Below, one piece after another: positions 34,972 through 43,285 of a DNA stretch of 64,000 nt. Source of the DNA: Roseibium aquae (GTDB lineage: Bacteria > Pseudomonadota > Alphaproteobacteria > Rhizobiales > Stappiaceae); contig NZ_VXDC01000007.1 of assembly GCF_008711285.1 (NCBI RefSeq), positions 1 to 64,000 on the forward strand, given 5' to 3'. The first letter of the stretch is position 1, and each line of letters opens with the position of its first letter. A program made the position numbers and the translations under genes. A model generated the notes under the pieces. The model saw only the letters and a list, made by a program, of their open reading frames with translations. It did no database searches and was not told where the DNA came from.

Positions 34972-36294
34972 CTATCGTCCGTAAACATAGTCCGGCAGCC
35001 AGAGCGCGATTTGTGGGAAGATCATCACAAGCGCCAGCGCGCAAATCATGACCAGCACAAATGGAGTGATCGAGCCATAGATATCCCGCATGGTAATGCC
35101 GGGAGGGGCCATGGCACGCATCAGGAAGAGATTGTAGCCGAAGGGCGGCGTCATGTAGGCGATCTGGGTCGTGATGGTGTAAAGCACCCCGTACCAGACG
35201 AGATCGAAGCCCAGGGCGGCGACCAGCGGCACATAAAGCGGGGCGACAATCACCAGCATGGCCGTATCGTCGAGAAAGGTCCCCATGATGAGAAACGACA
35301 ACTGCATGAGGATCAGGATCATCCAGGGGCTCAGCCCGAGCTGGCCCGTGAACAGGTTGTCGATCGCCTTGACGGCGCCAAGCCCGTCGAAAATCGCCCC
35401 GAAGCCAAGCGCGGCCAGAATGATCCACATGAACATGCAGGAGATGCCGAGCGTATTGCGCACGCAGGTCTGAAACACGCTCCAGGTCATCCGCCGCTTG
35501 ACGATGGCGGCGAGGAAGGCTGTGAGGGCCCCGATCGCGGAGCTTTCGACGAGGCTGGTCCAGCCATTGACGAACGGTACCATCATCGCCGCGAAAATCA
35601 CCAGGGGCAGCAAACCGGACAGCAGCAGACGGTACTTTTCGCCGCGCGTGACATTGCGCTCTTCGGGTTTCAAGGGAGGACCGAGTTCTGGCTGGAGACG
35701 GCAGCGGATCGCGATGTAGAGAATGAACATGCCCGCCATCATCAGGCCGGGCAGCACGCCTGCGAGCCAGAGCTGGCCGACAGGCTGCCGGGCGATCATC
35801 GCGTAGAGCACAAGGACGACCGAAGGCGGAACCAGGATGCCGAGCGACGACCCGGCCTGGATCACCCCCGTCACCATCCGTTTGTCATAGCCGCGGCGCA
35901 AAAGCTCGGGAAGGGCGATTGTCGCGCCGATGGCCATGCCGGCAACGGACAAGCCGTTCATGGCGGAGACCAGCACCATCAGAAGTATTGTGCCGATGGC
36001 AAGTCCGCCGCTGACCGGTCCCATCCACACATGGAACATCTTGTAAAGATCGTCGGCAATCCGCGACTCCGACAAGACATACCCCATGAAAATGAACATC
36101 GGCAACGTCAGGAGCGGATACCATTTCATCAGTTTCATGGCCGACGCGAACGGAATATCCGATCCGCCCGTGCCCCACAGGGCAAGTGCCGCGATGGCCG
36201 CCACGCCGCCGATCGCGCCGAATACCCGTTGGCCGGTCAGCAGCATCAGCATCATCGAGGAGAACATGAAGAGCGCGATCATCTCATAGGACAT
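34972..36294 (-). CDS. TRAP transporter large permease (DctM family)
   Basis: A 440-residue integral membrane protein with about twelve hydrophobic segments. Family features are LLTLPMFIFMGYVLSESRIA (about residue 60), AGSSLGILVPPSVVLVLYA (about 147), and MGTFLDDTAMLVIVAPL (about 335). It forms the sodium-driven translocation channel. ATG at 36294 overlaps the dctQ stop by one base; an in-frame GTG one codon earlier is possible. The 133-base gap to dctP is larger than usual. Confidence 0.93.
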   Translation of the reverse strand: MSYEMIALFMFSSMMLMLLTGQRVFGAIGGVAAIAALALWGTGGSDIPFASAMKLMKWYPLLTLPMFIFMGYVLSESRIADDLYKMFHVWMGPVSGGLAIGTILLMVLVSAMNGLSVAGMAIGATIALPELLRRGYDKRMVTGVIQAGSSLGILVPPSVVLVLYAMIARQPVGQLWLAGVLPGLMMAGMFILYIAIRCRLQPELGPPLKPEERNVTRGEKYRLLLSGLLPLVIFAAMMVPFVNGWTSLVESSAIGALTAFLAAIVKRRMTWSVFQTCVRNTLGISCMFMWIILAALGFGAIFDGLGAVKAIDNLFTGQLGLSPWMILILMQLSFLIMGTFLDDTAMLVIVAPLYVPLVAALGFDLVWYGVLYTITTQIAYMTPPFGYNLFLMRAMAPPGITMRDIYGSITPFVLVMICALALVMIFPQIALWLPDYVYGR

Positions 36295-36890
36295 CACAGG
36301 GTCTCCCCGCGCAGGGTTGCGATGTCCTTGATCAGCTCAGACACGCTCTGCAGCAACATCAGAAAAAAGCCGAAACACATGATGACCTTGATCGGCCACA
36401 ACACAGGCCGCCACGCCGTCGGACTGCGTTCGATGAAGCCGATGACTTCGCTTGCCGCTGCCGGGCCGCCGGTGACGAAGGCCACGATCAGGTCCCAATA
36501 GAAGGCGAAAGGCTCCATGCCGAAATAGCCGAGGGAATAAGCCGTCGATGTCAGGCCGCCATAGAGCAGGACACCCAGAAAAAATATCAGCAGAAGGACG
36601 GTGAAGGCGTCGAACCACGCTTTCTTCCGGATGGACCAGTCGGCGTAGAACAGGTCCATGCGCACGTTGGCCCCCATCTGCATGGCATAGGGACCGCCGA
36701 GAATGTAGTAGGTGACCATCGCGAACTGTGCAACTTCGAGGGTCCAGAGCGACGGGTTGAAGAAGGTCTTTGAAATGGAAGACCACAACAAGATCGCGGC
36801 CATCACGAATATGCCGTACATGATGACCCGGCCAAGCGTCCGGTTGAACCAGTCCACACCGTGAACGAAGTAGCGGGCCGCCTTAGGCAT
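36294..36890 (-). CDS. TRAP transporter small permease (DctQ family)
   Basis: A 198-residue four-helix membrane protein, typical of the DctQ subunit. Helices lie near VIMYGIFVMAAILLWSSI, AQFAMVTYYILGGPYAM, FTVLLLIFFLGVLLYG and WPIKVIMCFGFFLMLL. The start MPKAARYF at 36890 is backed by GGAG at a seven-base spacer; its first bases overlap the end of the amidohydrolase gene by eight bases. Small helper subunit of the TRAP permease. Confidence 0.9.
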   Translation of the reverse strand: MPKAARYFVHGVDWFNRTLGRVIMYGIFVMAAILLWSSISKTFFNPSLWTLEVAQFAMVTYYILGGPYAMQMGANVRMDLFYADWSIRKKAWFDAFTVLLLIFFLGVLLYGGLTSTAYSLGYFGMEPFAFYWDLIVAFVTGGPAAASEVIGFIERSPTAWRPVLWPIKVIMCFGFFLMLLQSVSELIKDIATLRGETL

Positions 36891-37680
36891 GAAGAACTCC
36901 ATCCACGCCGGCCAGAACGGTCCGGGACGCGGTCCTGAGCATGGGCGCAAGCAGATCCGCCCAGCGTTGCTCGTCGTGCGCCGTGCGGACTTCGTCGTTG
37001 CGGATTTCGATCATCAATGCGGGGCGTCCGGCAGTTTCCGCGTGCCTGTGCAGGGTGTAGTAAACCCCGTCCGCTGGAGAGTAGGGCTCGTTGTCGCCCA
37101 CGTTCAGCGCCGTTTCAGCTTGCAACCGGGCCAAAACCGGGTCGATCAGCCGTCGGTCCGGACCGCTGATCAGGCCGATTTCCCAAGGGCGGGCGATGCC
37201 ATTATACACCGGGGTGTAGCTGTGTACGGACACCACGGCGGTCGGGATCCTGTTGTCCGCCCGTTCTTTCAGCACGGTTTCGATCGCGGCATGAAAGGGG
37301 CGGTGAAACAGGTTCAATCGCTCGGACCGCTGGTGTTCACTCAAGTCTTCATTGCCCGGGATTGGCGTGCGCTCGCTGCGAATGGGGATCAGATCCGGGG
37401 CATGTTCGGATCGGTTGCAGTCGATGATCAGCCGCGAGACCGTCGAGTGGATCAGCGGAGCGTCCAGAAGCCGGGATAGGGCGCGAGAGACGCCGAGCGC
37501 TCCGGGATCCCAGGCGATGTGAGCGGTCTTGTCTTCTTCGGTGACGCCAAGATCCGTTTCAAAGGGCCGTGGCATCCGATTGCTGGCATGGTCACAGACC
37601 AAAACAATCTGCCCCTGTCCGTCCGGGTTCTCAATCAGGACCGCGGGTTCTCCGCCATGCGTCACAGCGCCGGCTGTCAT
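36883..37680 (-). CDS. N-formylglutamate amidohydrolase family protein
   Basis: A 265-residue protein of the HutG/FGase zinc hydrolase family. Visible motifs are VLVCDHASNRMP (zinc histidine, about residue 30), HIAWDPGA (about 53), IDCNRSEHAPDLIPIRSE (about 86-103, substrate arginines) and VVSVHSYTP (about 143). In histidine catabolism such enzymes split N-formylglutamate, but no other hut gene is present. Here it is the first gene of the TRAP-ligase-dehydrogenase cluster, and the shared glutamate moiety suggests it releases glutamate from an N-acyl or gamma-glutamyl product. It overlaps dctQ, so it is co-transcribed. Activity is inferred. Confidence 0.85.
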   Translation of the reverse strand: MTAGAVTHGGEPAVLIENPDGQGQIVLVCDHASNRMPRPFETDLGVTEEDKTAHIAWDPGALGVSRALSRLLDAPLIHSTVSRLIIDCNRSEHAPDLIPIRSERTPIPGNEDLSEHQRSERLNLFHRPFHAAIETVLKERADNRIPTAVVSVHSYTPVYNGIARPWEIGLISGPDRRLIDPVLARLQAETALNVGDNEPYSPADGVYYTLHRHAETAGRPALMIEIRNDEVRTAHDEQRWADLLAPMLRTASRTVLAGVDGVLHA

Positions 37681-37737
37681 CTTCGGTCTGCCCCTTTTTT
37701 GCGCCTTGCGCCCTGGCCGCAAGTCTGTACTTTTTAT

Positions 37738-37768
37738 TACAGAATTGCGCAGTTTTCTTTATTCTGTA
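37738..37768. promoter_or_regulatory. Candidate RpiR operator in the divergent promoter region
   Basis: TACAGAAT (37738-37745) and ATTCTGTA (37761-37768) form a perfect eight-base inverted repeat with a 15-base spacer in an AT-rich segment between the amidohydrolase and rpiR-type genes. Position 66 bases ahead of the regulator ATG suits control of both directions. Confidence 0.6.
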
Positions 37769-37833
37769 TGATTTGATACAAGCGCGGTTGCGAAGTCAAC
37801 GGGAAAATTTCAGGGTGCGCGGAGGTTTGCGAC

Positions 37834-38703
37834 ATGGACTGTCTGCTGAAAGAGGCCGTTCTCGACCGGATGGAGGATTTCACCGTGACGGAGCGCAAGG
37901 CCGCGCATGCGCTGCTCTCGAACTATCCCATCCTCGGCCTTGGGACCGTGGCCCAGTTTGCCGATGCAGCGGGTGTCAGTTCGCCGACGATCCTGAGGTT
38001 TGTGGCCCGCTTGGGGTTTCCCGGTTTTTCGGACTTCCAGACGCGCCTGCGCCAGGAACTTGAAACCCAGCTCAGGTCGCCGTTGGACCGGAGCTCGCAC
38101 TTGCCGAACCAGACCGCCGGCGACCCGCTCGTGGAGCGGATTGTCGAGAATGTGCGGGAAACCTTCGCGGGCTTGCCGAAAGGGGAACTGGATTCCCTTG
38201 TCCGTCTGCTGGCTGATGAACGGCGCGTGATCCACCTAATCGGCGGGCGCTTCACGGACGCTTTGGCCCGCTATATGGCGGCGCATTTGCGGATCGTGCG
38301 TCCAAATGTGAACCATGTCGCCGGACAGGAAGGCAACTGGTTGGACCAGTTGATTGGCATGGGAAGCAAGGACGTGGTCATCATCTTCGATATTCGCCGC
38401 TATCAGTCGGAACTCATTGAGTTTGCCAGATCAGCGGCCGCGCAAGGGGCGACCATCGTGCTTGTGACGGACACCTGGATGTCGCCGATCGTCAAGGTCG
38501 CCGATCACGTTCTGCCCGCCCGCATCGCGGTCCCATCCCCCTGGGATTCGGCAACGGCGCTGCTGGCACTGTCGGAGGTGCTGATCGCGGGGGTGACCCA
38601 GCACAATCCCGACCGCAGCCATGCACGCATGAAAGCCCTTGAGGGCTTGAGGAACGATCGTGATCCGATTTCAAAAAGCCGAAGAGGTACGCCGGACATT
38701 TAG
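37834..38703 (+). CDS. MurR/RpiR family transcriptional regulator
   Basis: A 289-residue regulator. The N-terminal HTH_6 domain (FTVTERKAAHALLSNYP to GVSSPTILRFVARLGFPGFS, residues 16-67) is followed by a SIS domain (VIHLIGGRFTDALARYMAAH, about 130-150) that in this family senses phosphosugars or related ligands. GGAGG precedes the ATG. Divergent orientation to the amidohydrolase-TRAP-ligase-dehydrogenase cluster marks it as the likely cluster regulator. The effector need not be a sugar here. Confidence 0.9.
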   Translation: MDCLLKEAVLDRMEDFTVTERKAAHALLSNYPILGLGTVAQFADAAGVSSPTILRFVARLGFPGFSDFQTRLRQELETQLRSPLDRSSHLPNQTAGDPLVERIVENVRETFAGLPKGELDSLVRLLADERRVIHLIGGRFTDALARYMAAHLRIVRPNVNHVAGQEGNWLDQLIGMGSKDVVIIFDIRRYQSELIEFARSAAAQGATIVLVTDTWMSPIVKVADHVLPARIAVPSPWDSATALLALSEVLIAGVTQHNPDRSHARMKALEGLRNDRDPISKSRRGTPDI

Positions 38704-38763
38704 GGCGGCATCCTCACCTATGGTACGTTCTTTTCGAGGCGTGTTGTCTTGCCGCTTGGGTGC

Positions 38764-38789
38764 AAAAACGCCGGCGCTTGGCCGGCGTT
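38764..38789 (-). terminator. Rho-independent terminator of the cold shock gene
   Basis: AACGCCGGC (38767-38775) pairs perfectly with GCCGGCGTT (38781-38789); in the minus direction it runs into five T (A at 38764-38768). It ends the csp transcript 26 bases past the stop. Confidence 0.88.
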
Positions 38790-38814
38790 GCGATCTGACG
38801 TTTCGGTGATCCGC

Positions 38815-39027
38815 TCAAGCGGCTTCGAGTTGAGCCGCCTGTTTGCCGCGGCCTCGGCGATCATCCTCGGCAACGAACGACACTTTGGCGCCTTCTTCCG
38901 GTGCCGCCAGTCCCGCCTGTTCAAAAGCGGTGATGTGAACGAACACGTCCTTACCGCCGTTTTCCGGCGTTATGAACCCGAAGCCCCGGTCGTAATTGAA
39001 GAACTTGATTGTGCCTGTCTCACGCAT
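38815..39027 (-). CDS. Cold shock protein (CspA family)
   Basis: A 70-residue cold-shock-domain protein with both RNA-binding motifs, GTIKFFNYDRGFGFITP (RNP1, about residues 5-21) and DVFVHITAF (RNP2, about 27-35). It is a single-stranded nucleic-acid chaperone of normal length. A ribosome site GGAAAGG lies ahead of the ATG, followed by a strong terminator beyond the stop. The several alphaproteobacterial csp paralogues are not all cold-inducible, so the condition of expression is open. Confidence 0.95.
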   Translation of the reverse strand: MRETGTIKFFNYDRGFGFITPENGGKDVFVHITAFEQAGLAAPEEGAKVSFVAEDDRRGRGKQAAQLEAA

Positions 39028-39405
39028 GGAGAGTAGCCTTTCCGTATGTTGGGTGCGCGCCCTGATCGTTATCCAATGACGCGCGACAGCGAGCAGTCAT
39101 GTAGAAACGGAAAAGCTTGGTATTTCATAGCAGGGTTTGGACGCCCCACCGAAGTCAATCTTTGCCGGGTCTAGTGCTTGGCCCGATTGGCCGTAGCCAA
39201 CAGGAGACAAGGTAGGGAACATGGGACCCGTCCGCAAGACGCAGATTTCCGAAAGGTCGGCTCTTCTTCCGGGGAAAGTCCAATCAAAAATTTGATATAT
39301 ATAGTAATTTTAGAAGAACGGCGACCCCTTCCGGGGCCGCGCCACCGCTAGGAAAATGCCGGATCGGCACTGGCAACACCGGTCGGGCACATACGGTCCT
39401 TCGTC
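39028..39405. other. Intergenic region upstream of the cold shock gene
   Basis: About 380 bases with no convincing ORF. An AT-rich block at about 39283-39316 (including TTTGATATATATAG) could hold a promoter for a long, structured csp leader, as is known for other cspA genes. Between it and csp, TTGGCCGTAGCCAA (39188-39201, approximate) and CCCCTTCCGGGGCC near 39325 form small hairpins. I recognise no known ncRNA family. Confidence 0.4.
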
Positions 39406-39867
39406 TCATTTCAGGCCTGACAGGCGGCTTGCCTGGCGCATGAGAGACTCGATCTGGTTCAAGAACCGAGACCGATCGGCTTTGGAAAAGGCTGGACCGC
39501 TTTCGCTGATCGCGCCGATCTCCCTCAGATGCGTGGACAGGTCCCGCATCGCCAGCCGCATGCCCATGGCGCTTTCCCGGAAGGGCTTGCCCCCGGGCGT
39601 GATGACAAGCGCGCCCTTGTCGACACAGCGCGAAGCAAGCGGAACATCCGCGGTGACAACCACGTCTCCCTTAGCCGCATGATCGGCAATCCAGTCATCC
39701 GCGGCATCAGGGCCTTCCGGGACGATGCGCCGCTCCACGCAAGGAAGGTCCGGAAGACGCATCCAGCTGTTCGAGACGAAGATCACGCGCACCCGGTGGC
39801 GGTCGGCGACCCGGGCGGCCTCTTCCTTCACCGGGCAGGCATCGGCGTCGACATATAGAATGGTCAT
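39406..39867 (-). CDS. YaiI/YqxD family protein (UPF0178)
   Basis: A 153-residue member of the UPF0178 family, beginning TILYVDADACPVKEEAARVA, with DVVVTADVPLASRCVDKGA (about 70-88) and PGGKPFRESAMG (about 92). The DxDxCPVK and TxDxPLA motifs suggest a PIN-like nuclease fold, but no activity is established. The longer upstream frame starts inside the neighbouring flavoprotein and is rejected. The ATG overlaps the stop of that gene by four bases, so they form an operon. Confidence 0.9.
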   Translation of the reverse strand: MTILYVDADACPVKEEAARVADRHRVRVIFVSNSWMRLPDLPCVERRIVPEGPDAADDWIADHAAKGDVVVTADVPLASRCVDKGALVITPGGKPFRESAMGMRLAMRDLSTHLREIGAISESGPAFSKADRSRFLNQIESLMRQASRLSGLK

Positions 39868-41120
39868 CCGGCATTCTCCCGGATGTTTGTTTCGGCCAGA
39901 TAGTCCTGGATGCCCGCCGATGCTGCATGGGCGGTCGCAAAACACCCCTGGAGCAGATATCCGCCAGTCGGCGCCTCCCAATCCAGCATTTCGCCGGCAA
40001 CAAAAACGCCCGGCATCCTTGTGAGCATCATGTGCCTGTCCACTTCATCGAGGGCGATACCGCCTGCGGACGAAATGGCACGGTCAATCGCGTAAGGAGC
40101 GGTCGCGGTGAGTGGCACCGATTTGATCAGCGTGGCCAGCGCCTCCGCTTCCCTGGGCAAGGGCCCGGCTTCTCGAAGCACGGATTGTGCCGGTCCCGAT
40201 AGACCGGCCGCTTTCCGCAACACCGTCGATATGGACTGCTTCTCCCGCTGCGCACCGAGCCGCGATGAAAGTCGGGCCCTGTCCAGATCCGGCCTGAGAT
40301 CGAGTGTCAGATCGGCATGACCACTCTGGTTGATCGCATTCCGGATCTCGGCGGACAGCGCATAGACGACGCCCCCTTCCAGGCCCGAGGCGGAGATCAT
40401 GGCCTCTCCAAGGCTTGAATGCGGGCCAACCGACAAACGAACCCGTTTCAACGGAGCGCCCGCGCATTTGCTCACCAGATGATCCGACCAGGGAATGAGA
40501 AAGCCGCAATTGGCCGGCTCAAAGCGCTGAACCTGAACACCGTGCTGGCGCAAGGCTTGCTGCCAGCTGCCATCCGCTCCCAGATGCGGCCAACTCGCGC
40601 CCCCAAGCGCCAGGAGAACGCTGCGTGCCTGTGTTGGAGTGACTGTTGTTGGGGCGACGGTTGCCGGTGTTACTGTATCGGCCGTCTCGCGCAGGAGGGA
40701 CCGGCCGTTCTCGTCAAAGCCCTCCCAGCTGACGCCGAACCGCATCGTGACGTTCTGGACCGAAAGCCGGTTCAACAGGGCGCGAACAAGAGGGCTTGCT
40801 TTCATCGCCTTGGGAAAAATCCGGCCGCTGCTGCCGATGAACGTGTCCTGTCCCAGAGCATGGCACCAGGCCCGCAACGCATCCGGGGGAAAACGCTCGA
40901 GCAAAGGCGCCATGAACCCCGACGCTTCGCGGTATCGATGCGTGAAATCGCCCAGCGGTTCGCTATGGGTCAGGTTGAGGCCGCCCCGGCCGGCCAGCAG
41001 GAATTTGCGCGCCGGCGAACGTTTTCGCTCGACAACCTGGACGGAGTAACCGCGCGAAGACAATTGATCCGCGGCATACAGGCCAGCAGGGCCGGCCCCG
41101 ATGATGAGAACGTCGATCAT
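39864..41120 (-). CDS. NAD(P)/FAD-dependent flavoprotein, TIGR03862-like
   Basis: A 418-residue flavoprotein with the FAD motif GAGPAGLYAADQLSSRG (about residues 8-24) and the signature LAGRGGLNLTHSE (about 46-58), where the HI0933 relative has SGGGRCNFTN. The C-terminus GEMLDWEAPTGGYLLQGCFA matches the TIGR03862 group of this superfamily. Function unknown. It is translationally coupled to the YaiI gene by a four-base overlap and divergent from the RpfG-like gene. Confidence 0.87.
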   Translation of the reverse strand: MIDVLIIGAGPAGLYAADQLSSRGYSVQVVERKRSPARKFLLAGRGGLNLTHSEPLGDFTHRYREASGFMAPLLERFPPDALRAWCHALGQDTFIGSSGRIFPKAMKASPLVRALLNRLSVQNVTMRFGVSWEGFDENGRSLLRETADTVTPATVAPTTVTPTQARSVLLALGGASWPHLGADGSWQQALRQHGVQVQRFEPANCGFLIPWSDHLVSKCAGAPLKRVRLSVGPHSSLGEAMISASGLEGGVVYALSAEIRNAINQSGHADLTLDLRPDLDRARLSSRLGAQREKQSISTVLRKAAGLSGPAQSVLREAGPLPREAEALATLIKSVPLTATAPYAIDRAISSAGGIALDEVDRHMMLTRMPGVFVAGEMLDWEAPTGGYLLQGCFATAHAASAGIQDYLAETNIRENAG

Positions 41121-41284
41121 GGAGCCCTTATACGCCAGTGAGCTGTAAACGAAAGAATGACAATCTTCGGTGGGACTGAAGGACTTGGGTAAGACTTCGC
41201 GGCTAGGCTGCGTATTTGGCTGATTCGGAGATTCGGTCCCGGTGCAGCGGGTTGGTGTGCGGTTTGTGAGCTGGAGCTCGAGAA

Positions 41285-42475
41285 TTGCAGGATAGATCCA
41301 CCATTATGGTCGCCGATGGCGACCCCGAGGTGCACAAGATGTTTCGTCAGCTGGTTGCTGACGAGTATGTTGTCGTTTCTTTCTTCGATTCTGAAGAGGC
41401 CCTGAAGTGGCTCAAGCAGAACACCGGCATTGCGGTTGTGGTGAGCAGTTTCAATCTGCCCGGCCGCGGCGGGGTCGAGTTTCACAAGACCTGTGAAAGC
41501 CTGGCGCCGTATACGGCCCGGATCATGCTGACCAAGGAGCAATCCCTCGACCTTGTGCTGCGCGCGGTGAATGAGGGGCACCTTTTCATGTATCTGACCA
41601 AGCCATGTCCGGCACCGCAGTTTCTTGCGGCGGTTCGTGGCGCGGTCGCCCACCACAAGCAGATGATCCATGATCGCGCTCTGCTCGAGCGGACGCTCGC
41701 GGGCTCGGTCAAGATGTTGATCGAGGTTCTGACCTTGTTTCACGGCGATGCATTTCGCCGGACGGGCCCGATGCGCCAGCAGGCTCTGCGGATGGCCAGG
41801 GCCTTGGGGCTCGAAAAAACCTGGGAACTTCAGATGGCCGTGATGCTGTCGCCCCTTGGCGAGGCCCTCCTTCCCAAAGACATTCTCACGCGCTACCGCG
41901 CGGCCAAGAGTTTGTCGGAGCAGGAACGTGACATCCTGGCGCGCGCGCCAAACCAGACCCGCGATCTGTTGAAGAATATCCCCCAAATGGAGCGTGTGGC
42001 CGAGGTCCTTTACCTGTCGAACCGTGGCTATGACGGATCGGGTTTTCCAAAGGGCGGTCCCAAGGGGGAAGATATCCCGATCGCGGCGCGGATCATCAAG
42101 CTCCTCACCGACCTTTGGTATGCCAGTCCTGAGACGGGCGTCGACGCGGCCGCCTTCGGGGCGCTGAGGATCAACGGTCACAGGTATGACCCCAAGCTTC
42201 TCAAGCTGGCCAAGGAATTGTTTCTGGAACAGGCAGACTCGGTCGAGGGACGGGTCGCTGTCCTGTGTTATCTTCGGGCCTTGCGTGTCGGGGACATTTT
42301 GTCCGATGACGTCCGCACGGAAATCTCGCACGAACTGGTTCTTGCCGGCGGTCACCAACTGACGGAAACGACAATCAGGCGCCTGGAACAGTACAATCGT
42401 GTGTCCGGAATCCGGCAGCCTATCCGGGTCTTGAGGAAACAACCCAAGCCGGTCGAGCAGGATGTGCCCGCCTGA
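41285..42475 (+). CDS. RpfG-like protein: pseudo-receiver fused to a degenerate HD-GYP domain
   Basis: A 396-residue protein starting at TTG, supported by GGAG at an eight-base spacer and by the first beta strand (STIMVADGD), which a later ATG would cut. The receiver (residues 1-125) keeps Lys106 (LTKP) and Thr83 but has Ser55 in place of the phosphorylated Asp (VSSFNLPG). The output domain (about 140-330) aligns with HD-GYP phosphodiesterases but the HD motif is replaced by SPLGE (in MLSPLGEALLP), the HHE motif is missing and GYP reads DGSGFPKG. It should neither be phosphorylated nor cut c-di-GMP by the usual mechanism; a binding or scaffold role is inferred. Confidence 0.85.
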   Translation: MQDRSTIMVADGDPEVHKMFRQLVADEYVVVSFFDSEEALKWLKQNTGIAVVVSSFNLPGRGGVEFHKTCESLAPYTARIMLTKEQSLDLVLRAVNEGHLFMYLTKPCPAPQFLAAVRGAVAHHKQMIHDRALLERTLAGSVKMLIEVLTLFHGDAFRRTGPMRQQALRMARALGLEKTWELQMAVMLSPLGEALLPKDILTRYRAAKSLSEQERDILARAPNQTRDLLKNIPQMERVAEVLYLSNRGYDGSGFPKGGPKGEDIPIAARIIKLLTDLWYASPETGVDAAAFGALRINGHRYDPKLLKLAKELFLEQADSVEGRVAVLCYLRALRVGDILSDDVRTEISHELVLAGGHQLTETTIRRLEQYNRVSGIRQPIRVLRKQPKPVEQDVPA

Positions 42476-42478
42476 GGC

Positions 42479-43285
42479 TTACTGAGATTGCGCGGGACCG
42501 TTCAGACCCTTGTCCCCAGCCAGCCGTTTTTCGTGAACCTTGGCCACGCGCAGAAACCGTGCATGGGCATAGTTCACGCTCAGGATCAGGCCCCACCATC
42601 CGTATCTGAGATATCTGCGGACAAAATACGCCTTCAGGAAAGCAGCAGGAAATTCCGTCAGCAATCTCCAGCGCGGGAGCGTGCGTCCGCGGGCCGTCAG
42701 ATCCGCAACTTGCATGTCTGAATAGCGGTTGTATTTGTCGACCTGAAACGTCAGCGAGCGGATGGACCGGTGCGCCATGATGCCGGACAGCGATTTCACC
42801 CGCGTGCCTTCGTCGGGGCGCACGGTGTCGTGGACCGTCGAATGGGAAAAGCGCCCTTTGGTGCGGTCGTAAAGCCGGATTTGATGATAGCCGTAGGCCC
42901 AGGGAGCGGGTTTGTCTTCATGGGCATAGACATCGCGGATCATGATCCGCCAGTGATCGGCGGATTTGTGGGTTCCAGTCTTGAACGCCGTTTGGATTTC
43001 CGCCGCCAGTTCCGGGGTCACTTCCTCATCCGCATCGAGGTTCAGCAGCCAGTCGTTGCGGCACTGGTCTTCGCCAAAGCGTTTCTGCGGTCCATATCCG
43101 GGCCACGGATTGGTGATGACACGGGCACCGGCCTGCCGGGCCCGCTCCACCGTTTTGTCCTCCGATCCGCTGTCGATGACAACAACTTCGTCAACCCAAC
43201 CCGAAACACTGGCGATCGCGCGCGGTATCCGGTCCGCTTCGTTCCTGGCGATGATGAATGCGGAAAGCGGCAATCGATCGGTCAT
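42479..43285 (-). CDS. Glycosyltransferase family 2 (WaaE/KdtX-like)
   Basis: A 268-residue GT-A fold glycosyltransferase. It opens LSAFIIARNEADRIPRAIAS, with VVVIDSGSEDKT (about residues 34-45) and the metal-binding LLNLDADEEVT (about 80-90). The C-terminal YNRYSDMQVADLTARGR block is typical of the LPS-core glucosyltransferases WaaE/KdtX. It most likely adds a sugar to lipopolysaccharide at the inner face of the membrane. It converges on the RpfG-like gene, with a three-base gap. No other LPS gene is adjacent. Confidence 0.88.
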   Translation of the reverse strand: MTDRLPLSAFIIARNEADRIPRAIASVSGWVDEVVVIDSGSEDKTVERARQAGARVITNPWPGYGPQKRFGEDQCRNDWLLNLDADEEVTPELAAEIQTAFKTGTHKSADHWRIMIRDVYAHEDKPAPWAYGYHQIRLYDRTKGRFSHSTVHDTVRPDEGTRVKSLSGIMAHRSIRSLTFQVDKYNRYSDMQVADLTARGRTLPRWRLLTEFPAAFLKAYFVRRYLRYGWWGLILSVNYAHARFLRVAKVHEKRLAGDKGLNGPAQSQ

